DNA of 5,650 nucleotides, taken from NCBI GenBank assembly GCA_934667845.1, contig CAKUMQ010000103.1:1-5650 (forward strand). The letters are read 5' to 3'. Each line of letters starts with the position of its first letter. The stretch's first letter is position 1. The position numbers and the translations under genes are program-made. This document shows, in pieces, positions 1-5,650 of the stretch. The notes below the pieces were generated by a model that was given only the letters and a program-made list of their open reading frames with translations, made no database searches and was not told where the DNA came from. This DNA is from an uncultured Eubacteriales bacterium (GTDB lineage Bacteria > Bacillota > Clostridia > Oscillospirales > Acutalibacteraceae).

Positions 1-487
1 AAAATTTGTTGTACTGCACTCTGTTGGAGAACCGGGAGAGATGGTGGTCGTGATCCAGCATGAAATGCTGGCAGATGCTGAAAAATGTCTCGGTGTTGAT
101 CAGCAGATTGACCATGATGCTGTGGTCGTCATAGATCTCCGGCAGATGATATACACCCGGAGGCAGGATGCAGACATCCCCCTGCCGCAGCAGTGTGGTC
201 GTGCCCTCGATCGTATTGGAGCAGCATCCGGAAAACTGGTACATAAATTCCACGAACCGGTGATCGTGGTAGTCGTTGGGGACAAAACGCTCATGCCAGT
301 AGGGGATGATGTTGCAGTCATTCCGCAGCAGTGCCTGCGGCGTGAGATCGTCCGGTACATAGTCGATATCTGCAGGCAGCGGCGGCACGGTATGGTTGAC
401 ACTGTTTTTGCGGTAGTATTCCTCCCGGAAGTACAGCTCCCGCTTGGTGTAGGAATTGAGCAGATGGATCACATCCTCCTGCGTCAT
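1..487 (-). CDS. AraC-family transcriptional regulator, N-terminal cupin part (runs off left edge)
   Basis: An open frame reads leftward from an ATG at 487 to the window edge without a stop, giving 162 residues. Residues about 60-135 form a cupin-like sugar-sensing domain: PYWHERF (62-68), a YHDHRFVEF strand (73-81) with the usual His residues and Glu80, then GDVCILPPGVYH (103-114), the typical second cupin motif of AraC regulators. The C-terminal pair of helix-turn-helix motifs is expected beyond position 1 and cannot be seen, so the family call rests on the sensor half. The start is supported by an AAAGGGGGG ribosome site seven bases upstream and by a strong promoter behind it. The gene is divergent from the glycosidase operon, the standard arrangement for a local regulator of sugar use; that it controls the operon is inference. 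Residues 1-50 are charged and polar with no membrane segment, so it should be cytoplasmic. The long plus-strand open frame over the same bases is an antisense shadow. Confidence 0.86.
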   Translation of the reverse strand, partial: MTQEDVIHLLNSYTKRELYFREEYYRKNSVNHTVPPLPADIDYVPDDLTPQALLRNDCNIIPYWHERFVPNDYHDHRFVEFMYQFSGCCSNTIEGTTTLLRQGDVCILPPGVYHLPEIYDDHSIMVNLLINTETFFSICQHFMLDHDHHLSRFSNRVQYNKF

Positions 488-494
488 GCGATCG

Positions 495-503
495 CCCCCC
501 TTT
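495..503 (-). promoter_or_regulatory. Ribosome binding site of the AraC-type regulator
   Basis: Read on the minus strand this is AAAGGGGGG, followed by seven bases and the ATG at 487. It fixes the start of the regulator, since no other ATG near the beginning of the frame has a comparable purine tract. Confidence 0.75.
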
Positions 504-529
504 CGCCAAATGAATATGACGATGGAAAA

Positions 530-558
530 AGTATAGCATACAGTTTCAAATAAGTCAA
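530..558 (-). promoter_or_regulatory. Sigma-A type promoter for the regulator gene
   Basis: On the minus strand TTGACT (553-558) and TATACT (530-535) are separated by exactly 17 bases, and a TG one base before the -10 box makes it an extended -10. Each box has one mismatch at most two to the consensus. Transcription should start near 523, giving a leader of roughly 36 bases before the ATG at 487. It is back-to-back with the rightward promoter candidate at 581-609, with only 22 bases between the two -35 boxes. Confidence 0.8.
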
Positions 559-580
559 TTAAAATGGGAAAAAACCTCTA

Positions 581-609
581 TTTTCACGAATTCGATTTTT
601 TGGTATACT
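581..609 (+). promoter_or_regulatory. Candidate distal operon promoter (P1)
   Basis: TTTTCA (581-586) lies 17 bases before TATACT (604-609), and TGG directly before the -10 box makes it an extended -10 promoter. Transcription would start near 616 and leave a leader of about 186 bases before the first gene. The -35 box is weak (four of six), so this may be a basal promoter or an activator-dependent one. Confidence 0.55.
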
Positions 610-637
610 TCTACTTGTAAAAAGTAAAAAACACAAT

Positions 638-697
638 ATGCGTGAATTATTTTGTGCAACATCTATGCTTATGCGTGGATAAAAATTACTGTGTAAC
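638..697 (+). repeat. Imperfect direct repeat, possible AraC-type operator
   Basis: Two copies of a split motif are seen: ATGCGTG at 638-644 with TGTGCAAC at 653-660, then ATGCGTG at 671-677 with TGTGTAAC at 690-697. The first halves are identical and 33 bases apart, about three helical turns; the second halves differ at one base and are 37 apart. The pair ends 17 bases before the -35 box of the proximal promoter candidate at 715-743, where AraC-type activators usually bind. The second copy also contains a small palindrome, TTACtgtGTAA (686-696). Binding by the divergent regulator is inference. Confidence 0.45.
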
Positions 698-714
698 GAT
701 TCACGACAAAAGAA

Positions 715-743
715 ATGACAGAGGGAGAATTTGGATATATAAA
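715..743 (+). promoter_or_regulatory. Candidate proximal operon promoter (P2)
   Basis: ATGACA (715-720) and TATAAA (738-743) are 17 bases apart and each matches the sigma-A consensus at five of six positions. Transcription would start near 750, leaving a normal leader of about 50 bases. An alternative -10 register, TATATA at 736-741, gives a less favourable 15-base spacer. Its place just downstream of the direct repeat makes it the better candidate for the regulated promoter. Confidence 0.55.
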
Positions 744-782
744 AGCGCATTGCGAAAGATTTGAAAACGATACAGCGGCATA

Positions 783-792
783 AGAAGGGGAG
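783..792 (+). promoter_or_regulatory. Ribosome binding site of the first operon gene
   Basis: AGAAGGGGAG lies nine bases before the ATG at 802 and is the only purine-rich tract in reach, which supports that start. Confidence 0.75.
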
Positions 793-801
793 AAAGCCAA
801 A

Positions 802-2187
802 ATGACGCGTCAGCTTATGGAGGGAAACCGTCCGGATCCGTCAATCCTGTGGGACGGCGAAGCCTATTATATGGTGTATTCGACATTGCGGTATAAGCCG
901 GGACTGGTCGTATACCGGTCAGAAGATCTGCGCCGATGGACGCCGGTCTGCAGCGCCCTGACGGACGACGCGATACGCGATGTGTGGGCGCCTGATTTTG
1001 TGCGGTACGGCGGTCGGTACTATATCTATTTCTGTGCCGACGGAAAAAATTATGTCATCTGGTCGGATCGGCCGGACGAGGGGTATTCCGCCCCGGTCGA
1101 CCTTATGGTAAACGGCTTCATTGATCCGGGGCATATCGCGGATGAAGAGACCGGACAGCGGTATCTTTTCTTCAACAACGGATATGCCGCCCCGCTTTCG
1201 GCGGATGGCTTAAAGGTTGCCGCTCCCCCGGTGCGGGTCGCGCCGGAATGGCCGATCCCGGAGGACTGGGAGGTAGAGGGCGTCTATATGGAAAGCCCCA
1301 AGCTCTGCCGTCACGGCGAGTATTATTACCTTACCGTGGCGCAGGGCGGCACCGCCGGGCCGCCGACCTCGCATATGGCGATTGTAATGCGGACAAAGGT
1401 ACTGCCGGGCGGTTGGGAGACGGATCCCGGCAATCCGGTGATCCACTGTTATTCCCCGGCGGAGCCGTATTGGTCGACCGGACACGCCACGCCGTTTCTC
1501 TGCGGTGACGGTCGCTGGCGGGTGGTGTATCACGGCTACCCGCAGTATGACCGGGGACGCGGACGCGTTCCGCTTTTGGCGGAGGTGGAGTGGACGCCGG
1601 ACGGCTGGTACCGCGTAAAGACGGATGGCTGTGAGCTGTTTGCGGTACAGCCGTTTACGGAGACATTTGCAGACGCCGCGCTTTCGCCGGAATGGACGTC
1701 GTTTGACAGCACCGACCGCGGCGTTTGGGTCAGACCCGGTGAGTGGCGGCTTTCCGCTCCCGAAGGCGAACGGCGTGTGCTGGCGATCCAACCGATCGGC
1801 GCCGAATATGTGTTTACGGCGGAATGCGGCGCGGTGAAGGGCAGCTGCGGTATCGCACTGTTTTACGATCCGCGCGCGAGCGTCGGGCTGACGCTGAAGG
1901 ATGGCGGACTGTGGCAGACGGCGGGGGATATACAGGTGTTTGCGGGTGACTGGACCGCCGCGCATGCGTGGCTGCGGCTGCGGCTGCGCGGGCAGGTCGT
2001 ATCCATGTATGTCTCTGACGATGGGGAGCGGTATACAAAATGTCCCGCCTCTTTCTCGGTGGATGCCTATACGCAGACGGTACTCGGCGGTTTCCTTTCC
2101 CTGCGTCCCGCCCTGACGGCGGAGGGCGGCAGCGTAAGCTGGTATTGCGTGAGCTGTGAACCACTGGACAGTGAGGTGCTGAAATGA
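802..2187 (+). CDS. Glycoside hydrolase family 43-type enzyme with C-terminal concanavalin-like domain
   Basis: This 461-residue protein is a predicted exo-acting glycosidase (beta-xylosidase, alpha-L-arabinofuranosidase or exo-galactanase type). Residues about 5-275 form the five-bladed propeller of GH43. The expected inverting catalytic set is visible: Asp12 in NRPDPS (general base), Asp108 in FIDPGHI (pKa modulator) and Glu163 in VYMESPKL (general acid). WAPD (62-65) and His227 in STGHATPF, the usual central-channel His, also fit. The catalytic part ends with DGWYRV (266-271), and residues about 284-457 are a beta-rich domain with alternating hydrophobic strands and a late SDDGERY segment, as in the C-terminal domain of many GH43 xylosidases, where it can shape the active site. 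There is no signal peptide, so it should act in the cytoplasm on imported oligosaccharides. It is first in the operon, and its stop overlaps the next start by four bases. Class is secure; exact substrate is not readable from sequence. Confidence 0.88.
   Translation: MTRQLMEGNRPDPSILWDGEAYYMVYSTLRYKPGLVVYRSEDLRRWTPVCSALTDDAIRDVWAPDFVRYGGRYYIYFCADGKNYVIWSDRPDEGYSAPVDLMVNGFIDPGHIADEETGQRYLFFNNGYAAPLSADGLKVAAPPVRVAPEWPIPEDWEVEGVYMESPKLCRHGEYYYLTVAQGGTAGPPTSHMAIVMRTKVLPGGWETDPGNPVIHCYSPAEPYWSTGHATPFLCGDGRWRVVYHGYPQYDRGRGRVPLLAEVEWTPDGWYRVKTDGCELFAVQPFTETFADAALSPEWTSFDSTDRGVWVRPGEWRLSAPEGERRVLAIQPIGAEYVFTAECGAVKGSCGIALFYDPRASVGLTLKDGGLWQTAGDIQVFAGDWTAAHAWLRLRLRGQVVSMYVSDDGERYTKCPASFSVDAYTQTVLGGFLSLRPALTAEGGSVSWYCVSCEPLDSEVLK
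2173..2176 (+). promoter_or_regulatory. Ribosome binding site of the second operon gene, inside the first
   Basis: GAGG lies seven bases before the ATG at 2184, within the last codons of the upstream gene. With the ATGA stop/start overlap this points to translational coupling. Confidence 0.6.
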
Positions 2188-3125
2188 AATATCAAACACA
2201 TATCGCGATTCCGGTGATCGACGGACCGTACCGGCGTGTCTATACGCCCGCGCCTGATGTTTACCGCGGGATCCAAACGGAAAATTTCACTCCCGGCGAA
2301 CGCTACGGCGACTGGATCGCCAATGATTTCAGCCTGCTCAAGGCGCGGGACGGCGTGTGGCACGCCATTGGCATTACCCATCCCCGGCCGCCGCGTTTTG
2401 TCGATGCGTTCGACTTTGATCTGAGCAATGTTCACGAAGCGGAAAATCAGCTGTTCCATGCCACTTTCCGCGGCTCCCTGCGGGAGCTGTATGCAGGCGG
2501 CGCGATGGAGGAGCAGGAAAAGCTCCTGTATCCGCAGGAGCGCCCGGGTGAGCGGCCGGAATGCTGGGCGCCGGCAGTGTTCCCGACAGCGGAGGGCTAT
2601 GGCATGCTGTATTCCCCGGAGGTGATGCATTATGCGGATTCGGCGGATCTGTACCGCTTCACTCCGCGCGCCGCGCTGTTTTCCGGCTGTGCGGGTATGC
2701 GGGATCCCTTTGTGTTTTCCGAGGACGGGGTGTACCACATTCTGTATAACGACGGCGAGGTGCTGTGGCGGCGGACGACAACGGATTTTCAAACGGTGAG
2801 CGCGCCGCAGCTGCTGCAGCATAACGGCTTCGGCAAAGAGGTGGCTATGGAAAGTCCCAGCCTTATCCGCCGCGGCGGGATGTATTATCTGCTCTGGTGT
2901 GTCTGCGACGGGCAAAACGGCTGCTATGACAACCGCACCTATGTATTTGCCGCCCCGTCGCTTGACGAGCTGGACGGCAAAGCGCCGCTGACGGTTCTGT
3001 GCGGACACGCACCGGAGCTTGTGTGCGATGCGGATGGTCAGTGGTATATCGCGAGCGTGTTCTATCCCGAAAACGGCCTGTCCCTTGCGCCGATACGCTG
3101 GGAGGATGCCTATGCGGGAGTTTGA
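2184..3125 (+). CDS. Divergent GH43-like five-bladed propeller glycosidase
   Basis: This 313-residue protein has the look of the GH43/GH32/GH62 propeller superfamily but is far from its neighbour upstream. Three acidic residues sit in the right kinds of motif: Asp48 in ANDFSLL (possible base), Asp174 in GMRDPFVF (possible pKa modulator) and Glu223 in AMESPSLI (possible general acid). WAP at 128-130 and His275 in CGHAPEL also match. Blade-like strands such as GVYHILYND (182-190) and GMYYLLWCV (232-240) recur. The gap between the first and second acid is about 126 residues, longer than the 96 in the neighbour, because of an extra polar segment around 85-125 rich in Glu. No signal peptide is present and no C-terminal accessory domain follows the propeller. 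It starts in the ATGA overlap with the upstream gene and overlaps the next by 14 bases. Superfamily membership is likely; the family and substrate are uncertain, and some such proteins are phosphorylases rather than hydrolases. Confidence 0.8.
   Translation: MKYQTHIAIPVIDGPYRRVYTPAPDVYRGIQTENFTPGERYGDWIANDFSLLKARDGVWHAIGITHPRPPRFVDAFDFDLSNVHEAENQLFHATFRGSLRELYAGGAMEEQEKLLYPQERPGERPECWAPAVFPTAEGYGMLYSPEVMHYADSADLYRFTPRAALFSGCAGMRDPFVFSEDGVYHILYNDGEVLWRRTTTDFQTVSAPQLLQHNGFGKEVAMESPSLIRRGGMYYLLWCVCDGQNGCYDNRTYVFAAPSLDELDGKAPLTVLCGHAPELVCDADGQWYIASVFYPENGLSLAPIRWEDAYAGV
3100..3105 (+). promoter_or_regulatory. Ribosome binding site of the third operon gene, inside the second
   Basis: GGGAGG lies six bases before the ATG at 3112. 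The in-frame ATG at 3106 directly abuts this tract and the ATG at 3019 has no such site and would overlap the upstream gene by over 100 bases, so 3112 is the preferred start. Confidence 0.7.
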
Positions 3126-4800
3126 GGTCCATCCGCCGGAAACCGCGGGCAAGCCCGTGGTCTGTGCCGCCGATTTCGGGCTTGCCTGCGAAAGCGAAGA
3201 CAATGCGCCTGCCCTTTTGCGGGCGCTTGCCTATTGCAAACAGGTCGATGCCGGTATATTGCGGCTTGCGCCCGGTGTATACCGGATAAAAAATACCGAT
3301 TTTCTTCCCGTCTCCGGACGGCGGGATTTTGTGATCGACGGCTGCGGCGCAGAGATGATCTCCGCAACCTCCTTCTTTTTCGGCGTGACAGACTGTGAGC
3401 GGGTGGCGCTGCAAAATCTGACGATAGATGTCGATTGGCAGGTTATGCGCCCGGCTAATCTGGTCAGACTGCTATCCCGCAGCGGTCAGGAGCTGGAGCT
3501 GGAATTTTTGGATGAGGACTGTCCGCCTCTGGATCTCGATATCCGCTCGTTTAATCCCGTGGATCCCGACCGGCTGACACCCGGCGTGCCGGGAGACGCC
3601 GAGATCTGGCTGGGCAGCGGCGATATCCCTGCGAGGCGGCGCGGGGCGGCGGAAAACCGGATCGTTTTGACCTGTACCGCCCCTGCTGTTTCCGCTTTGC
3701 GGCCCGGCGGCTTATATATCCTCCGCCGTATCCGAAAACGGCGCGGGGCGGCATTTTACATAGAGGATTCCCGGCATATCACCATGCGTGACAACACCGT
3801 ATACGGCACGTTCGGTATGGTGCATCTGGTCAACGGGCACAGTCACCATCTGCTGTTTGACCATGAGATCATCCGCATTCGCCCGGATTCCCGCCGCTTT
3901 CTGTCGTCTGACGGCGACGGGATCCACATCGCCCGCAGCAACGGCTATCTGCGTATTGAAAACTGCGATTTTTCCGGCATGGGCGACGACGATGTGAATA
4001 TCCACGACTGCCACACGCTGATCCTTTGCGCGGAGGACGCGCATACGCTGCTGACGGAAAATGAGACGGTGGGTGCCCCCGGCGATCCGCTGGAGCTTTT
4101 GCGCCCGGACTTTTCCCCGACCGGTATCCGCCTGACCCTGCGCGGAACCGGCAGCCGGGAGGACGGCAGCCGGTTTCTGACAACGGAAGAACCGCTGCCG
4201 GAGGGTATAACCGAGGGATTCCTGTTGCAAAACCGTGGATATTGCAGCGATCACTTTATCATCCGCCGCAACTATTTTCACGACCACCGCGCCCGCGGAC
4301 TGCTGCTGCAAACGAAGGACGGGCTGGTGGAGGACAACTGCATTTGCCGCACTCAGGGGGCGGGGATCTATATTATGCTGGAGACCCTGCGCGGGCACTG
4401 GTATGAGGGAACCGGAGCGGGGCGGATCACTGTTCGGAACAACCGGATAGTGGATTGCAACTGCGGTGGCTGGAGCACCTGTGTGGATATGATGGCGACC
4501 CTGCCGGACAACACCTCGGCATATACTCCGTTTGCACAGATCCGTCTGGAAAACAATCTCATCCGCTCCCGGACAAAGCCTGCGTGCTGGCTTTCGTGCT
4601 GTGACGGTCTGCAATTTTGCGGCAACCGGCTCGAACTGCCTTCCGATCCCGGCGCGGCTGTTGTGCTGGAGCGCTGCCAAAATGAGGTTGTCGCCGACAA
4701 TACGGTAAACGGGATCGCCGCGGACAATACGGCGGTTTACCGTGCGCGCGGCGCGCATGAACGGAACTGCCTGCCGCAGTACCGCTATTTTGCCTACTGA
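3112..4800 (+). CDS. Right-handed beta-helix glycosidase, GH110-like (alpha-1,3-galactosidase type)
   Basis: From the ATG at 3112 the protein has 562 residues. It opens like many parallel beta-helix enzymes: a conserved ADFG stretch near residue 20, a helix, then RLAPGVYRI (51-59). Helix coils follow to about 108; residues about 110-225 look like an inserted beta domain. Coils return, with SSDGDGIHIARSNGYL (265-280) and GMGDDDVNIHD (289-299). A second insert spans about 302-372, then NRGYCSDHFIIRRN (374-387), RARGLLLQTKDG (393-404) and WYEG (430-433). Asp269, Asp292 and Asp293 are spaced 23 and 24 residues apart, the spacing I recall for the three catalytic aspartates of a characterised GH110 enzyme, and the post-insert RARG and WYEG motifs also fit GH110. 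That family releases alpha-1,3-linked galactose with inversion. No signal peptide is seen, so a cytoplasmic role on imported oligosaccharides is inferred. It could be another beta-helix family; beta-helix fold is secure, GH110 likely. Confidence 0.85.
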   Translation: MREFEVHPPETAGKPVVCAADFGLACESEDNAPALLRALAYCKQVDAGILRLAPGVYRIKNTDFLPVSGRRDFVIDGCGAEMISATSFFFGVTDCERVALQNLTIDVDWQVMRPANLVRLLSRSGQELELEFLDEDCPPLDLDIRSFNPVDPDRLTPGVPGDAEIWLGSGDIPARRRGAAENRIVLTCTAPAVSALRPGGLYILRRIRKRRGAAFYIEDSRHITMRDNTVYGTFGMVHLVNGHSHHLLFDHEIIRIRPDSRRFLSSDGDGIHIARSNGYLRIENCDFSGMGDDDVNIHDCHTLILCAEDAHTLLTENETVGAPGDPLELLRPDFSPTGIRLTLRGTGSREDGSRFLTTEEPLPEGITEGFLLQNRGYCSDHFIIRRNYFHDHRARGLLLQTKDGLVEDNCICRTQGAGIYIMLETLRGHWYEGTGAGRITVRNNRIVDCNCGGWSTCVDMMATLPDNTSAYTPFAQIRLENNLIRSRTKPACWLSCCDGLQFCGNRLELPSDPGAAVVLERCQNEVVADNTVNGIAADNTAVYRARGAHERNCLPQYRYFAY

Positions 4801-4805
4801 AAGGA
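4799..4805 (+). promoter_or_regulatory. Ribosome binding site of the lipoprotein gene
   Basis: GAAAGGA overlaps the stop codon of the upstream gene and lies ten bases before the ATG at 4816, supporting that start and continued co-translation along the operon. Confidence 0.6.
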
Positions 4806-4815
4806 TGATGGGCCA

Positions 4816-5650
4816 ATGAAGAAACTCTGTTGGGGACTGATATTGACTGCACTTGTGCTGTCGCTTGCCTCCTGTCAGACGCAGCCGGCGGAAAGCGTGG
4901 CGGAGAGCGGGGGAGATACCAATTCCTCTGCCATGACCACGTCGGCGGAAAGTGATGCTGCTTCTGCGGAAACGACGGCGGACAGCAAAACCGGGGAGAC
5001 CCGTACAACGAAAAGCCGCTCCGGCGGCGCGGCAACGACACGGTATTCCGTCGAAACGACGGCTAAAACGACATCGGGGCAGGTGACGGATGTGACACAA
5101 TTTATTCGCAAGGAAAAAGGGCTGTCGATCGCCGACTACAAAAAACAGCTCGCCTCCTTTAAGCTGAGCGATCCGCTGAACAAAAAAGTCTATTCTGAGG
5201 CGGAAAAGGAGGCGCAGCGCCAGGCGGCTTCCAAGCTGCGTTCACGGCTGAACGTAGCGATTGCCGCCGAGACAGCGAATTTCAAGGTCGGCGCGGGCGT
5301 TTACCGCTTTGCGGGGCAGATTCCGTTTGAGCTGAGCGGCGTGCAGAATATGTATATTGATCTGTCCGGCTGTACGTTTATTCTGGAGGGGACACAGCAG
5401 TTTATCCTCGGACGCGGCTGCAAAAATGTGATCTTCCAGGGTCCCGCAACGATCGACCGCGAGGGCAGTCTGGCCACGCAGTTTACGGTTACGGAATACA
5501 ACGAAAGTCAGAGGACGCTCACGGTCAAACTGATGGAGGGGTATTCGCTTTGCAGCAAAGCGCTTGGCGGCGGCACGCTCCAGTGGTTCAACCCGGACGG
5601 CAGCATGATTCAAATGGCGTTTATCCCCTTTACCGGCGCAGGCTATGTCG
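4816..5650 (+). CDS. Beta-helix lipoprotein, N-terminal part (runs off right edge)
   Basis: The frame is open from the ATG at 4816 to the edge, giving 278 residues. Residues 1-20 are a lipoprotein signal: MKK, a hydrophobic core, and the lipobox LASC with Cys20 as the expected lipidated residue. Residues 21-95 are a low-complexity linker dominated by Ser, Thr, Ala, Glu and Gly with several TT pairs, a probable spacer through the cell wall. A charged helical stretch (about 100-150) leads into a beta-helix start: GAGVYRF (159-165), MYIDLSGCTFIL (179-190), QFILGRGCKNVIF (195-207) and ATIDRE (211-216), then a segment from about 220 that resembles an inserted beta domain. This order matches the N-terminus of the upstream protein (GVYRI, FVIDGCG, FFFGVTDC, LTIDVD). 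It is therefore predicted to be a membrane-anchored extracellular relative of that enzyme. The catalytic region lies beyond the window, so it may be an enzyme or a glycan-binding protein. Confidence 0.87.
   Translation, partial: MKKLCWGLILTALVLSLASCQTQPAESVAESGGDTNSSAMTTSAESDAASAETTADSKTGETRTTKSRSGGAATTRYSVETTAKTTSGQVTDVTQFIRKEKGLSIADYKKQLASFKLSDPLNKKVYSEAEKEAQRQAASKLRSRLNVAIAAETANFKVGAGVYRFAGQIPFELSGVQNMYIDLSGCTFILEGTQQFILGRGCKNVIFQGPATIDREGSLATQFTVTEYNESQRTLTVKLMEGYSLCSKALGGGTLQWFNPDGSMIQMAFIPFTGAGYV

Larger units (their letters stand above)
488..801. other. Divergent intergenic control region
   Basis: This 314-base AT-rich stretch separates the regulator from the operon. Seen in it are the leftward promoter (530-558), two rightward promoter candidates (581-609 and 715-743), an imperfect direct repeat (638-660 and 671-697) and ribosome sites at both ends. 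Neither strand holds a convincing small gene: a minus-strand open frame of about 63 codons (559-750) would cover both promoters and has no ribosome site. No rho-independent terminator or recognisable riboswitch fold was seen. Confidence 0.8.

Noticed and set aside
41..553. A 170-codon plus-strand open frame opposite the regulator
   Set aside because: It lacks a ribosome site, has no recognisable domain, and lies antisense to a frame with clear cupin motifs and its own promoter.
741..760. Small GCGCATTGCG inverted sequence in the operon leader
   Set aside because: The stem is only three or four base pairs and has no following T-run, so it is neither a terminator nor a convincing riboswitch element.
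1972..1989. Three tandem copies of a six-base unit (ctgcgg, last copy ctgcgc)
   Set aside because: It encodes a Leu-Arg alternation in a beta strand of the accessory domain; too short and codon-explained to count as a repeat element.
1210..2199. A 329-codon minus-strand open frame
   Set aside because: It is antisense to the first glycosidase; composition is Arg/His/Pro-rich as expected for the mirror of a GC-rich gene.
2067..3203. A 378-codon minus-strand open frame spanning two operon genes
   Set aside because: It crosses gene junctions antisense to coding sequence with conserved catalytic motifs and shows no domain pattern of its own.
3712..5100. A 462-codon minus-strand open frame
   Set aside because: It covers the end of the beta-helix gene, the junction and the lipoprotein signal on the opposite strand; its Arg/Ala-rich make-up marks it as an antisense artefact.

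Overview
The window looks like part of a carbohydrate-use locus from a Gram-positive (Bacillota, Clostridia-like) bacterium, possibly a gut or rumen resident. The organism call is an inference from three things: GC-rich coding sequence with an AT-rich control region carrying clear sigma-A type promoters, strong purine-rich ribosome binding sites, and a lipoprotein whose lipobox is followed by a long Ser/Thr/Ala/Glu-rich linker of the kind common in Gram-positive surface proteins. No RNA gene, mobile element or CRISPR array was seen.

Layout. Positions 1-487 (minus strand) hold the N-terminal 162 residues of an AraC-type regulator with a cupin sensor domain; its DNA-binding part lies off the left edge. 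Positions 488-801 are a divergent control region with one very good promoter facing the regulator, two candidate promoters facing right, and an imperfect direct repeat that may be the regulator's operator. From 802 to the right edge runs one tight plus-strand operon: (1) 802-2187, a GH43-type five-bladed propeller hydrolase with a C-terminal concanavalin-like domain; (2) 2184-3125, a second, divergent propeller hydrolase; (3) 3112-4800, a right-handed beta-helix protein carrying the residue pattern expected of glycoside hydrolase family 110 (alpha-1,3-galactosidases); (4) 4816 to beyond 5650, a lipoprotein whose exported domain begins like the third protein. Neighbouring genes overlap by 4 and 14 bases and are then 15 bases apart, so they are very likely co-transcribed and translationally coupled.

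Working model (inference). A cupin/AraC regulator senses a sugar and switches on an operon that trims a branched glycan. The first three enzymes have no signal peptide and so should act on imported oligosaccharides in the cytoplasm: two propeller enzymes removing residues such as arabinose, xylose or galactose, and a GH110-like enzyme removing alpha-linked galactose. The fourth product would be a membrane-anchored, extracellular beta-helix relative of the third. No transporter is visible here; one would be expected nearby. The most notable points are the GH110-like catalytic pattern in a signal-less protein, its pairing with an exported look-alike, and the direct repeat upstream of the operon promoter.
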